Assembly (NCBI RefSeq): GCF_016801865.2
Contig: NC_068938.1
Span: 222,286,663 to 222,350,662 of the forward strand
Length of the DNA stretch: 64,000 bases
Origin: Culex pipiens pallens
Taxonomy: Eukaryota > Arthropoda > Insecta > Diptera > Culicidae
Direction of reading: 5' to 3'
Each line of letters begins with the position of its first letter. Within the stretch, counting starts at the first letter, position 1. The position numbers and the translations under genes were made by a program. Positions 1-12,630 of this stretch are shown here, one piece after another. The notes below the pieces were generated by a model. That model had not been told where the DNA came from. It was given only the letters and a program-made list of their open reading frames with translations, and searched no databases.

Positions 1-1440
1 GGATTTTTGTTAACATTTTTTAACATACTTCAATGTTTCTGTGCTCTCTTATGCTAACTTGATAGAAAAACCAGCAAGCTTAGTAGAGAAAAGCTTGGAG
101 GCATCGATTGAATAAAGAAAAATAATCGAAAAGGAGCGATATTTTTTCCATTAGATCATTTAAACAAATCTTTTTAATTGTTTGAAACTTCCATTTCAAA
201 GGCTGATTATTAAATTAAGAAATTATATTTGATAAAAAGAGAAGACATTTTTTCTAAAATCATCTAAAACATCTAAAATACAGATGCCACTATCAAAACT
301 AATTTTTAATAAAATTTAATCATTTAGAGGCTGGATCTCAGCAACCGAACAACGTTTAGTCTGCGTAGGAAATGTCCTCAGCTCATCAAACATATTTTTT
401 GCAGGGGTGCCTAATATTTTTATTTTTCAATCATTTTAATTATTAAAACCCCTGTAATTTAAAAAGGGTGCTTTTCATAGAAAAAAAATAGTCATTTTCA
501 TTGCACATTTGAATTTACATCGCTTGTACGAAGCATTATGAACATATTTTCAATATTTGAAAAACAATATGTCTTTTTTGTTAAAAATGTCACAACCCTG
601 AATAACAACAGCAACAAAGTCTTTAATATAAATAATTATAGGATTTTTTTTCGATTTTCATTCATCAAATATTTTAAAACTTTCATTTTGTCGCAACAAG
701 AATAAAAAATAACAAGTTACAAAAAATCAAAACTTTAAATGCCCTATTACTAGGAAATGATGCTTCAAAAAAAGTTCGAACTCATTTTCAATTGCAAAGT
801 TCATTTTTCATCCAACATTGAAATTTAAAATCCTCTTAAAGCTAAAATATACATTTGCTCGGTCTATTTCTATTATCGGCTTATCAGAACTTTGATAATG
901 AACTACAGCTTTCATAAAGCGTTATTGACTATTTCAAAGTAACAAAAGTGCCAAAGGTTTCTTTTATTTATGTATTTGATAATCTTGTTTTAATAGTGGC
1001 TAACAATTTTTTTTTCAAGCAGTTATAGCTCCGATACCAAAATTTGCAGAGTTGAAAAAACGTTTTACCGCCAAAAGACTTGTAAGGAAAAAATAATGAT
1101 ATTTAATTGCTAATTTTGACAAACATATGGAAAACATGGCAAAATACAACAAAACATACACAAAATTGAAAATCTCAAAAAATATTGCAAAATTCATAAA
1201 AAATAATCAGTTGTTTGGAACAGGAAAACAAAATCAATTCAAACTATTTTTTGTGTCCTAAATAGTAACTAACGATGCTACTTACAGTGTTCAAAATAAA
1301 TCATTTGTGAACATTTCTTTTCATGTCAAGGGTGACCTTATCCAATTTAGCAAATCACACCACCTTTCGGGAATGTTTATGTAAATATGTTTGTTTTATT
1401 TATGGCAAAAGCCTCTCTCACACAAACACCGACACACACT
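1..1440. other. AT-rich non-coding DNA
   Basis: This stretch is strongly AT-rich with many short A and T runs and stops in all frames. I see no gene, no tandem array and no element with recognisable ends. A small CA-rich patch (cacacaaacaccgacacaca) closes it near 1,420-1,440. Confidence 0.6.
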
Positions 1441-2560
1441 CACTCAAAGTTTAACTGACTCGGTTGACCGATTTGCCCTACAGGTGGATTAAGGCCGGCT
1501 CCCGATTCAAGCATAACGATCCGCAAACACCGTGTTTCGGCCTACTACGCCTATGTAGAGCTGTTGCAATGTTTATGTACCTACAGATTGACCGACGACC
1601 GCCACCACGGCCTACTATGTACATAATTGCAATGCCACCCAAAACGTACACACCACAACTGCAGCTGTAGGAGTCAGTTTGTGTGTGGAAAATCATCGAA
1701 ACCATTTACCTCATGGCATGCTGGGTGCGTAAAATGTGCGTGTGCGCGTGTGTGTAATGCGAATGTTGACGTTTTCAATTATGAAAATGCGCGCCAAAAT
1801 CGGCGATGCTGCTGCGATTTGAATGCGCTTCGCGAATTCATTTGTTCGCTAATTTCGCAGAGTCTTGAGCAACAACCTGATCTTCGGCGGGGAGGAGGAG
1901 GACATTCAGCAGGACAGGAGTTGTCACAAACGGTCAGTTTCGAGCCTGATTTGAATAACGTCGCCGTTTCATCATTTTGTATTAAATTTGAATTCCAACG
2001 TCGCGAGAGTAGGGGAGAGCTTTCGTCCGAGTTGGACATGCAAATTTCTCCTTCAAATCGGTGATTATTCCAGCCGCCAGCCAGCCCGCCAGTCCGAGGC
2101 CATGGATACGAGAAGAAGAAAGAAGAAGTATAAAGTATCCAGTAATCGGATAAATAAACTGATATTTATTTGCTAACTCTAGTTTATTTATGATTTAGCA
2201 TATTGCATTATTTTGCAATTTCGCCATCCTCCCCGAGGATGAAACGGGATGCAGAAAAAACCGTTTGGTTTGATTTAACGTTTTCGTGTGCAGATTTATT
2301 GACTTATTACCAAGTCGCGTCGAGGGTTCCAGGGCCGGAGCACGAAAAGTCGTCGAAAGACGACGAAGCGAATGCGTAATGAGGCACAACAGTGCAGACC
2401 TGAGGGCCGGAGGAAGCTGCAAGTTTTGGTGCTGGCAAATGAAATTTAAATACGTTTTTATCATCCAGAGTCGATCCCCGCCCGAAGGAGAGTCATTGAG
2501 AGCAAGGCAGTCAGCCAGCGTCAAACAGTGTGCAGTGCAGTGGTATAAAGTTGCTTTTTA
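1441..2560. other. GC-richer single-copy island, no supported gene
   Basis: Base composition rises and the sequence is free of the window's repeat families. Overlapping open frames of 60-145 codons exist on both strands, the longest at 1,627-2,064 (+), rich in Cys and Arg. They overlap each other out of phase, have no recognisable domain and look like chance frames in GC-richer DNA. The edge after 2,540 is TAAT-rich. The island could be intergenic or intronic regulatory DNA, but nothing here proves it. Confidence 0.5.
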
Positions 2561-3201
2561 ATTTTAATGAAATGCATAATGCCTTTCGACTGCTTAAGTA
2601 CAAATTCATAATTTATGCTCAATTAATTCAATTATGTTGAGCGAAAGTTTGTCCCAGGAAATGTGGAATGGCGATGGCTTTCTTTTCGAGATGAATAATG
2701 AGGACAAATATATTTAACATTTTATTGCAGTTTTGATTTGTTTGGGAACTTTGAAATGACTTTAATGAAATTTAACATTTTTACATTAGTCATGAAATTT
2801 CTTCAAAATTCATGTGACAGTGTGGCTAATTATTGGAAAAACTATTATTTTGAAAATAAAACGAGTTTTTGATTATCTCAAAAGCTAGGGTAAATCTATT
2901 TTTTTTAATTATGTTTATCTCAAATCATCAATGCCAGCAAATTTAGGAGAAATTTTCTGATCAATTCGAAAAACATATTGTTTAGACATGGTCAAGCTTG
3001 GAAATAATTCGAAATTTTTTGAATTTTTTTTATACTTTTTCCTACAGTCATGATTTTTCGAAAAATTGGCAATACTGCCAAATTAAGATGGAACCCAAAA
3101 AATGGAATTTATTGTTATCCAAACATATTTAATATACAAAAAAAAATTATTTTTTTTCGCAATACGACTTTTGGTGTGAATAGTCCAATTTAAAAATAGA
3201 T
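2561..3201. other. AT-rich non-coding DNA
   Basis: AT-rich sequence with no open frame of note and no recognised element. TAAT-containing stretches are common in the first 150 bases. Confidence 0.5.
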
Positions 3202-3600
3202 AAGGCCGTTGCAAATATTTTTCAAGGTTTATGTCATCCCTCTTCAAAGTCGGCCTGAATAATCAGGGGGCAAAAAACATATTTTTTTGAAAAACTTCAA
3301 AATTTTAATGAAAATAAAATCTTATCAATCGAAAACCATTTAAAGTGCAATTTCCTGCGTTTATAACCATATTTAGCATGCTTGAACTCCATTGAAGACA
3401 TTTTAAATTTTCATGAGAAGTTTTTTTTTCGCGAAAAAAAAAATCCGTCGATGCATCGATATTTTGAAAACTAATGATTGGGAAGCAACTGGACGTGTGT
3501 AAAATGCATTTTAAAACACTTTTTTCATCCACATGTTGAAATTTAGGCTTGTAATTTAAATTTTTGTATATATTTTTTTACCACTCCCCTTCAACATTAC
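3202..3600 (-). mobile_element. AAGGCCGTTGC family MITE copy, inverted, truncated
   Basis: It begins with AAGGCCGTTGCAAATATTTT, the terminal motif shared with copies near 9.5, 14.0 and 48.1 kb. Read on this strand, its interior aligns with the reverse complement of the 14.0-kb copy: a TTTAGCATG-type core, a run of T followed by CGCGAAAAA, an AACTGGA segment and a CATGTTGAAAT segment occur in the same order. It therefore lies opposite to the other three copies. The far end fades near 3,600 without a clear inverted terminus. It has no coding capacity. The transposase family that mobilised it cannot be told from this copy. Confidence 0.65.
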
Positions 3601-4520
3601 CGAAGACACTTTATCGATCAGAATATCCGTTCCAATGATAGTGATTTTAGATTAATGTAATATCCTTTTTGTATGGACGGTGGTCAAAATTGTAAGGAAA
3701 CTTAAACTTATACAAACAAAGTACACACAAAGTTTCATCCGTATCAATACATACAAAAAATCCAAAAGAAAGGTAAAATTTCAAGTCAGAAAACAATATG
3801 CAAGTCACCTATTTTTAGGTAATTTTGAAGGAAAATAAAATCAAAAAAGCGATTCTTCAAACAATCAAATTTTTAAACGTTTCGAAATTTAATCTTTTTT
3901 AACAGTCGATTTTAAAAAGATAAAATGTCTCGTCTATGTTTGATCTAACGTTATCAGTACTTAAGCCAATGAAAATTTATTTAAAATTTTTAAAATTTCC
4001 CCAAAAAATTGAGGGCAATATATGTATTGCTGAAAATTTAAATTTCATTGATTTTTTTTTGTAAAATTTGATTGTAAACTATTTGGAACGGATTGTAGAA
4101 CGTTTATTTCTGAGTCTTTAATCAAATAAAGGCATCTTTTTACATTTTGTTTAAAGTTGGGTCAACAGATCGGAAAAAAACCTGAAACTTAAGAAAATAT
4201 TTTTTTTTTCATAATTTCATCGATTAAAAAAAAAATGTGACATAACTGTCAAGCATTTTGTGATACTTTTTCTTATATTTTTCGAGATTTTTTTTTATGT
4301 TTGTCATTTTTGGGAAAAAAAAAATGAAATTTAAATTGAACTTTGCAGTTTACAATTTTTATGGAACGTTGTATTCTATAAAAAAAGTTAAAATAAGCGT
4401 TGAATTCCTTCAGGAAAAACGTACAAAATTCCAACAAAGTTGCATCTTTAACATTGTAAACAGAATCAATAGTTTCCGCGATGTCACGAATGGAAAAATT
4501 AGGGCTTATTAATTGAACCG
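3601..4520. other. AT-rich non-coding DNA
   Basis: Long A/T runs and no gene or recognised repeat. A 71-codon open frame at 4,297-4,512 has the composition of the surrounding AT-rich DNA and is not called. Confidence 0.5.
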
Positions 4521-4523
4521 CGA

Positions 4524-4960
4524 AATAGTAGTTTATGCAACAAGTTGCAAAAAGAGGATTTTTTCATCACGAGTCGTACATTTATCCAACGAGGTTCACC
4601 GAGTTGGATAAATACGAAGAGTGCTGAAAAAATCAAGTTTTGCAACAAGTTCCATACAACATTTTTTGCAATTCCGAAAAATACCCATTGAGTGAAATTT
4701 TAAGTCATATTTTCATGTATTTTGTCAATAGATCGTTTAAATCAAAAAAATAATGAAAAGTGTTACTTTTCGAAACAAGTGCTGAAAAGTTCAACTTTTC
4801 AGCACCCATTTGAGTGCTAAAAAGTGTTACTTTTCAGAATTTATTTTGAAAAGTGTTGCTATTCGATTCTGTTATTTTTGGTACAGAAAAGTAGGCCATT
4901 TCGTCGTTCAAGAATGACAGGAAAAGTAAGTTATTTCACGACGGAATTGCAAAAAAATCT
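4524..4960 (+). mobile_element. dispersed repeat family B, longer copy
   Basis: The block starts at a TAGTAGTTTATGCAACAAGT motif and ends at CACGACGGAATTGCAAAAA. The same two ends, with matching interior (GAGTCGTACATTTATCCAAC, a CCATACAACATTTTTTGCAA segment, a TTCAAGAATGACAGGAAAA segment), recur in reverse orientation at 13,546-13,795. This copy keeps an inner part of about 140 bases, rich in GTGTTACTTTTC and its complement, that the other copy lacks. It is non-coding and probably a non-autonomous DNA element. No target duplication was identified. Confidence 0.65.
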
Positions 4961-4965
4961 TTTTC

Positions 4966-5770
4966 ACAATGTTTAAACTAGTAGGCTGTGATTCATCATC
5001 CAGCAGTCCGATCAGAAAAAAACTAGCTCGTAAAAAAAATCCCATTTGTGTATTTTGAAAATGCAACGATTCTTATTGCAATATGCATGAGTATCAAATG
5101 ATCAGATTTTTCACATTTAGAAAGTTAAAACACACATTTTTAAAAATACTCAAAACTTTCACAAAGCATTATGAAACAAAAAATAATAAATATTTAAGTT
5201 TTATACAATGGGAGTATGAAATGATCTGGATTTTTTCTTTCATTTCATAAAATTTTTGAAAACACTCATAATTATCACAAAACTACGTATTTCCTAACAA
5301 AAAAATACTTAAAATTTAAATTTTTCTCAATAAGGTATTTTTAAATTTTTTTGTGAAACACTAATTTTTTTAAGAAAACTACGTATTTTCAGAACAATAC
5401 TGAAAAATTATGTTTTTTGCAATATGGGTATCAAATGATCGAGATTTTTCATACATTTCGAAAGCAATAAATCATTTTTTTAAATACTCAAAATTTTCAC
5501 AAAACTAAGAATTTTCGAAAAAAAAACTCAGCATTTCAGTTTTTACAATGAGGGTCTCAAATGATCGGAATTTCTCATACATTTAGATTTTTTTTTGCGA
5601 GATGCTCAAAATTTAAACAAAACTACGAATTTTCGAAAAAAAAAATACTAAAAAATTATGTTTTTATAATATTTTTCCATCCAATATGTATTTTCGAGAA
5701 AATATCAAACATTTAAGTTTTTTACAATATGGGTTTCAAAAAATTGGGATTTTTCATGCATTTGCATGGA
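4966..5770 (+). repeat. degenerate tandem repeat, unit about 125 bp
   Basis: Five diverged units are each marked by a TATGGGTATCAAATGATC-like motif, near 5,088, 5,211, 5,426, 5,552 and 5,731, followed by TTTTTCATACATTT and a CAAAACTACGTATTTTC-like segment. Spacing is irregular (about 122, 215, 126 and 179 bases), so units have been lost or shortened. Two related units occur on the opposite strand at 34,130-34,330. Confidence 0.6.
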
Positions 5771-6340
5771 ATGCATGGACAAAGTTGCAATACTACAACA
5801 GTATAATTTGAACCAAATAAAAAACAAGCAAGCTCAAAAATTAAAAGAAAGGTAGACGTATAAATGTTTAATAAAAGTATTGTAAATAAATGAAAGGTTT
5901 TTCTTCCAAAATATTATGAGCTGATCATATAGAATGGAGCAAATATTTAACTTAAATTGCTTTGAAATTATATTCCAAGGTGTAATTTAAGCGATAAAAA
6001 TAAAAATGTAAGTAGAATTTTAAAAGTTTTCAACGTAAACTTTATCAAAGTTATCGTTTATATGATAAGAAAAACATGCCAGAAGCTATCAAACATTCTT
6101 CAATACACCACAAATGTCTACTCGAAAAGTTTGTGAATAATTTCCTTCCTTTCAAGCTGCAGCACAAGTACCAGCAGCTAGCTTTCCCACTTGTGAATAA
6201 TTAATGATGTCCATCCGTCTGTCCACTTTTCAATAATCATCGGTGCAAATGAATGGTCAAAACTTTTACTTCTACCACGAGTAAACTCAGCGAAAAATAG
6301 ATTAAATACAAATTTATGACTGCGATGGCGCAAAAACTTC
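5771..6340. other. AT-rich non-coding DNA
   Basis: Nothing recognised. Composition shifts to higher GC towards 6,300. Confidence 0.45.
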
Positions 6341-8690
6341 CGCGCAAGACATTAGACCCAGCAAGAGAGAGAGAGAGAGGCCCTTCTGGAGGAATTCAAA
6401 TTAGTCTAAAAGTGATACCTTGTAGCCTCATCAATGATTGACGGCGCGCGGAATATTCCAAAACACACACACACACACATATGAGCTTGTATTTGCCCAG
6501 CCAAACTGAGCTGGTGAGTGTAAGTCATAAGCCAGGTACGGTCGTCCTTTGTGCAAAGGAATCGCCACCATCGTCGACGTCGTCGTGAGTGTGTTTTGTT
6601 TCATAATTATCGATTGATAAACTCTCCTTTGCCTCCACCGACGATCGACGTTTCGAGAGTCGGAGTTGGAAAGCCAAATCGAGAAAGGACGCATTGCTCA
6701 CTGGGCCATTATTTCCACTGCTGCTTCTTCTTCTTGGCTCAGCGATGCAGTTTTCCGATAACCAAACCATTAGGAAGGTATGGGTGGCAAAGGGGAGGTT
6801 GGGGTAGTTTGAATATTTAAATTTATTTTCAAGACACAAACCCCGCTCGGCTGCTAATGTCTGCCAATACATGTCCAGGATCAGAACAGCGCTCTCTCTC
6901 TGTCTAAACATCGAAACTCTCACTCTGACTAGCGCGCTAAAACTCTTCTTCAGGTCGAAACTTGGGCAGGATGTTGTGGAGAGGGCCCTCGGTCTTAAAT
7001 GGAGAGACTGTTTGGTTTTAGAAATTCAGGCTAAATGCATTTTAGATGTTGATTTTCGTGTTGATTAGTATTGATTTTATATATGAGGCTCCTCTACGGC
7101 GTTGTATTTATATTGCGAGTGTTCTTCTTGTTCTATGGTTGAGAAAGGGGGAGGGGGACTGGGAAGGAGTGGGCCTGTATTTGATGCACCTAGGACCCAC
7201 ATCGACGATGGACGACTTCAAGCTATTGTACTTATGTAGCAGAAGAAACATTCGAAAGAGATTTAATTAATTAATTATTCATTTGAATTAATGTAATTTT
7301 TGTCATTTTTGTCATTTTTGCATTTTTGTCATTTTTATATTTTTTATATTTTTTTATATTTCTTTATTTATATTTTATAAAATTTAAATAGCAACATTTA
7401 TGACTCAAGGGCTTTTCAAAAGTTCCTTCCTATATTATAATTTTGAAAGAATGAAGCAAGACCGGTTACGAGGAGGCAAGGAGCAAGGCTAAGTTAATGC
7501 ATGTGTACATCACCACCACCACCTCGCCGGAAAGACCAACATCGATTCCAGCACCAGCAGAACTCCCTCCCATTCAAACCCGTCCTCACCCCGATTCCCA
7601 TCCTACTCCACGCTGACGAAACCTCATTATTGCAAAGCAGAAATATTTGCTCTCTAATTGTACACGTTTCTGGTGGTGGTGTATTTATTTCTCACTCCTC
7701 ATGCCTTTCTCTCTCTCTCTGTTTGGCCAAGTCCAACCAAGTGCACCTTTCTCAGGCTTCGATAGGGTTGTCAAATTGAGGTTATGATTAGTCAATTAGA
7801 TTAAGTTTAACTTTAAAAATTTAGAATCAATAAAATTTAAAAAAATAAAAATACCTGGTAAACTGAATTCCAGGATCTCATCAAAAGATAACATCTGGCA
7901 ACCCTACCGCACCCTCTCCAGGTCCTCTCACCACGTGCAAGGTGCACATTTGCATTAGCAGACACCCTTTCCTCCTGTCACACCTCCACCACCTCTCTAT
8001 CACAACAACACCCACTCATGAGTGTTGCAACTCATCACGAGCAGTGTGTGGACTCTAAGCTTTTGGGATGGGTTCCACCAGAGGTGGCAGCAGGCCATGC
8101 TCCACAACAACAACAACAGCAGAGAAGAGCTCACCGACGACGACGGAAGAATCGAAGAAGGCTCTGACCGACCACCCACTGCCGATGCAAAAGAGGATGG
8201 GGGAGTGTGGGGTCAAAACGGGTTGTTTATTCATTATATGTGTACGATCGGACACTGGACGGATTTTGCGGAAGAGTTGTGAGTGAGTGTGAGTTTTAAG
8301 AGGAAGGGTCCTTCGCCCTTTTCCCGTCGCCCTTCCTCACCGCACCATTCGACGGAGGTCGTCTCTCCAGAAACTGAAAACTAGACGAAATTATGTACAT
8401 TTATAATTGTACCTACAATGAACTTGGCCGAGGAGGAGAGAGAGCAAGAGAGCGAAAGGGCCACGTGGAAGGTAAGAAGCAATGGAAGAAATTTACCGGT
8501 TGAAACAGAGAGGGGGTGAAGAAGGAACAGTACTAATTCCAAATTGATTGCATCGACTGGCCGGCATTTGGCAGGCAGGCTGGCAAGCCAGAAGTCCGAC
8601 ATCCGAAACCGTTGCAGCGAACACGTGTAGCGGGTGTACGTGTGTGAGTGGAGTGCACATTAATAGGGGAGACCGGGTAGGATCTTGGAA
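6341..8690. other. GC-richer single-copy island with simple repeats
   Basis: The island holds a GA run (6,365-6,380), a CA run (6,463-6,479), CAC/CAA-rich stretches at 7,507-7,530 and 8,100-8,120, and several overlapping open frames of 60-132 codons without domains. None shows a consistent frame flanked by splice signals that I would trust. I regard it as non-coding. Confidence 0.5.
7296..7340 (-). repeat. short stretch of the TTTTTGTCA 9-bp unit
   Basis: Four slightly degenerate copies of TTTTTGTCA run into a TTTTATATTTTTTATA tail. The unit is the same as in the arrays at 24.1 and 28.0 kb, and in the orientation of the latter. It may be a seed or a remnant of an array. Confidence 0.75.
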
Positions 8691-9536
8691 CTGGTTTGAT
8701 TTGGAACTCTTTCTATGAAAATGATCGAGGTTTTGTACAAGTGAACAAAAAAAAAAACGGACGCGAACATCGCTAAAAACAACGATAGGGATCAATACGA
8801 ATTTCAGATTATCCGAAAGTTTTTTGGGAACTTTATATCATTCACGATAAAAGATCTACTTTCTTTCTTATGCATCAAATTGGATTTATTTTTTACATTA
8901 TACCTTTGGAGTATTTTTGGGTTAGTATTTGGAATCAACAACAAAAAACGTATTTTGATAATCCGAAGTGATTTTTTTCGTGTCGTTTGACACCCATGTT
9001 TGAAATGATTTAATTTCAGTATTTTCTTTAAAGAATTATTAATTTCAATTTAAAAGTTCGAGATAAAAAGTTATTTTGAGAAAATTTTAGTAATTTATTT
9101 GTTTTTTTTATCAATTACTCATACGTATCATAAAAAAATCGTCGTTGGACACTAATGTTACAAATCATCAATATTTGAGCAATTAAATATTAAATAATAG
9201 AATTATACGGCATTTTGTGAAATTATGAGTACTTATCCACTACACTTTCTAAAACTATTTCTTTAGTAGACATTTGTATGGCCTGAAACGATCCTAATGA
9301 AATCAATCCAACTACGTTTAGATTTACATAGAATTTTGCAATTGATTTCCAGAAAGAATAATCAAAAAACAAAAAAAATGCATTGTTATGAAAGGATAAA
9401 CAAATAAACTTCATTGAAAAAATATTTAAAAAAAACAGAAGATCACTTAATATTTATCCACCTGTTGAACATTTAACATTTTAAAAATAGTAAATTAATC
9501 TTTAATTCAATTTATTATAATTAAAAAAAACTCTTC
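8691..9536. other. AT-rich non-coding DNA
   Basis: It opens with GGGGAGACCGGGTAGGATCT (8,668-8,687), which resembles the end of a dispersed mosquito repeat, but no matching second end was found. The rest is AT-rich and unassigned. Confidence 0.4.
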
Positions 9537-9836
9537 TTAGCCGTTGCAACTTTTTTTGAAGTTTATGTCCCTCGGCTCTTACCCAAGTCGAGGGGAGGAA
9601 AAATAATTATATTTTTTTTGCATATAAAAAAGTTTTTGCGGTGCTGTACATCGGAATTTAATAAAAAATCAAAATAAAACGAGTCCAAACATGCTAAAAG
9701 TTATTATTTATACAAAACATCTACTTTCATGGAAACTTTGAAGTTTTTTGAATTTTTTTTTTGCCTACTGATTTTTTGAACCAATTTCGATAGAGAGGGA
9801 CGGCATAATTTTTGAAAAATAATTGCAACGACCTTG
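9537..9836 (+). mobile_element. AAGGCCGTTGC family MITE copy
   Basis: The left end reads AGCCGTTGCAACTTTTTTTG and the right end reads TTGCAACGACCTTG, forming an imperfect terminal inverted repeat. The interior carries AAGTTTATGTCC, a GCGGTGCTGTACAT segment and CCAAACATGCTAAAA in the family order. It is about 300 bases long, compared with about 485 for the copy at 14.0 kb. Non-coding. Confidence 0.7.
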
Positions 9837-10310
9837 TTAGATTTGTTGCGAAACAAGATGAGCAAAAGGGTTTTTTTAAATGCAAGATGTAATAAAATCA
9901 GGTTTGTGTACATTTTCTTAAGAAAAACCTGATATTGAATATTTCTGTCCATGCAAAAAATATACGTTAAAACTCAAAAATATGTATCATTTGAAGGAAT
10001 TTTCTGATTGCTTTGGTATCTTCGACAAAACTGTAGATTTTTATAAGGACTATTCAGAAAAAGTTGTTACATGGAAAAAAAGCTTGCCTATTTTTTGATA
10101 AAACTTATTTGCCACGAAAAAAAATAATTTTCCAAAAATCCATATTTTTCAATATTTGAAATTTTATGATTCGTTTTGAGGGACAAAGACACGAAACTTT
10201 AAGAAAAGTATAGACGACAATTTCGCCACCGGGATATGATTTACATTAAAAAAGGTGTTTTTAAGGAAGAAAAATATCACCCGAATTTCCCCTAACCAAA
10301 AAGTACAAAT
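9837..10310. other. AT-rich non-coding DNA
   Basis: No gene or repeat recognised. Confidence 0.45.
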
Positions 10311-11701
10311 GCAAAATGCAGGTGCACACCTGGCACGACGACGACGACGACTAGTTCCTACTCGATGGCCTTAGTTATAATAATAATCATCATCATCCTG
10401 CTGCTGCTTCCCTTTTGGTAGATTTGGTGGCATACGCAAAACTCGAACGATACTACGAACGAACGTCCAGCCAGGGGGGACGATGAAGTGCCATCAGGAC
10501 CGGCATATAGATGGACTAATTTGCCATTATAAGAAAATACTGAGAGCGGTTGAATCGGAACGGATGATTCGAGTTTCACTTGTTGGGTGTGTCGTTAGTC
10601 TTAATTTTGTTAATTATTAGATAAATTAGGATTTGGTTGTTTAAAATATGGTATCTTCTTTTGATAATCAAGTTTAATTCAGTTTGATTTGACTTCTAAA
10701 AATATGTACGATATGTTGTGAAAAGTTCTTACGTGACTTCCTTATCTGCAAAAGTAAACTTGCAGTACTGTACACGTAATTATCGTGTAGCACACGAAGG
10801 AGCTCTATTTGTGGCTAAAATGTTTATTATTGGAAAACTTATTTCCCAAAGTTGCCTCTCCTCGCTATCGCCACCATCATCAACATCATCGTGAAACGTA
10901 AGCAAAAGCGCACTCACACACAATTATAATGCACAAATAACCACCCCAAAACTCACCCACTAACAAACACCCACACACTCACACCCACCCACAAACATGA
11001 ACACAATTTTCCAAAAGTCCATCGGCTCGCATCCTTCCACTTTGACCCACCTCACCTCCGTCCCTTCCCATTGCACCACAAGAAAATATAACGAGCAAAG
11101 AAGCTTTATGCTAATTTTTGATGCACACACACCTCCCACCTAACCCCCCCCCCCTTTTCCCCCTCCCCTCCCTCAAGCCTACACGCATCAACGGACCCAA
11201 ACCACCTTCCCTGCCAAGCTCAACACTAATATTGCAAAGTTTGGATGATGGTGATAGTGGTCACGCTATAAACTAACTTGCCCACCCCCACCCCCGGCCG
11301 CCACGACCCCACTCGCCCCTAGTAAAAATAAAAGGGTAAGTCTGTTACGGTAAAAGATTCATCGGAAGGGTTGAGTTTGAAGAAAAGAGCCGATTTCACC
11401 CCAGCGCTCCCCCACATTTCCCTCTCAATTAGAAATAGAGAGGGAGAGAGAGATAGAGGGAGAGCGGTGCGCACTGACTTCCGAATAAGTATCAATATTC
11501 GTTGCCGGGTACATATCCACAAGAGAGGAAGGAAAGGGGGGGGGGGTTCTTCTTCTACTTCTTCATCACCACCGGGCAGTCAGCTGCACTAACTTTTGTT
11601 TTTAGCCCCACATCCCCACTCTCTGCCCCACGACAGCACGAGTCTGCACAGACGAAAATTGCAACTGCAAAGTGCGTGTGTGCTGCTGCTGATGTTGAAG
11701 G
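10311..11701. other. GC-richer island with C-rich and G-rich tracts
   Basis: Single-copy-looking sequence with a GAC/ATC run near 10,335-10,400, a CACCCACAC-rich stretch at 10,940-11,000, C-tracts at 11,143-11,175 and 11,280-11,300, a GA run at 11,426-11,465 and an 11-G run at 11,536-11,546. Open frames here are short and overlap on both strands. No gene is supported. Confidence 0.5.
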
Positions 11702-12630
11702 TAGGGTAGGGTAGTCATCAATGAGACACTTTTGGTTTTTAAACTTCAACGATTTTTGTATTTTTTTCATTAGCATGTTTTAAAAAGCTTTTTGTTACAT
11801 TTTCTTTCTTTTAATGTGTTCTAACATTGACCAAAATATGAGATCGATCCGACCTCTACAGCCAGAGTTATTCAACTGTCTCATTGTAGACGCACTTGGC
11901 AGGAACAATGAGACAGGTGGGGAACAATGAGACACTCTACGAAAATCAATACTTTTCTAGTAAAACATCATATTTTGTATTGTTCCATTGCAGGTGACTT
12001 GCCTTGAACATTCTAAAGCAATTTTGCCAACCTGAAACTTCAAATAACAACAGTTATACTAAAAAGTATTTAAATTTTGTAAAATCCTTATATTTTACCA
12101 AATAACTTCATATTTTTGGTTAAATGAAGTTCAAACTCACTAAATATGCCAAAATTCACTTCCAATTCATGTTTTGAAAGATTTCCATAGATTTTGAAAA
12201 GTTTATTGAAGAAAAATCAAAGTGTCTCATTGTTACCCATGGGCCGAAAAGAGTGGGGAACAATGAGACAGCCCTGGATTCTGGGTATATTCTAAATTTT
12301 GGTCAAACCTAATGAAAGGACATTGTAGCCCAACTCATGCCCTGTGAAATGACGAAAGAAATTTGGAGAAATATTAGATTTTGTGTAAATGGTAGCCTAT
12401 GAGCAAAAATGTAATTTTTTGTCAAAATTTACTTTTACACCCCAGAATCAAACATGTATGAATAACTTTGCAAGGGAGCGTCTATAACCAAAACCACTAT
12501 TATGGCAGACGTGTATCTAGTAGACACACCTTTCCCCCAAATATGAGCCTGATTGGTTGAAACTACGTCTTTTGAGAGCCATTTTATCATTGTTCCCCGT
12601 GTCTCATTGATGACTACTCTACCCTAAAGG
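11698..12630. mobile_element. 925-bp MITE with 28-bp TIRs and AAGG target duplication
   Basis: The element spans 11,702-12,626. Its first 28 bases begin TAGGGTAGGGTAGTCATCAA, and the last 28 are their inverted copy with one mismatch. AAGG lies immediately outside both ends (11,698-11,701 and 12,627-12,630), a candidate 4-bp target-site duplication. The interior repeats the motif AACAATGAGACA several times and encodes no protein. Nearly identical ends point to a fairly recent or well-conserved insertion. The superfamily is uncertain, because 4-bp duplications fit more than one. Confidence 0.8.

Noticed and set aside
1627..2064. 145-codon Cys/Arg-rich frame
   Set aside because: It overlaps other open frames on both strands, has no signal peptide or known cysteine pattern, and no splice or promoter context.
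2544..2551. GTATAAAG as a TATA box
   Set aside because: No initiator at the right distance and no downstream gene. AT-rich DNA yields such matches often.
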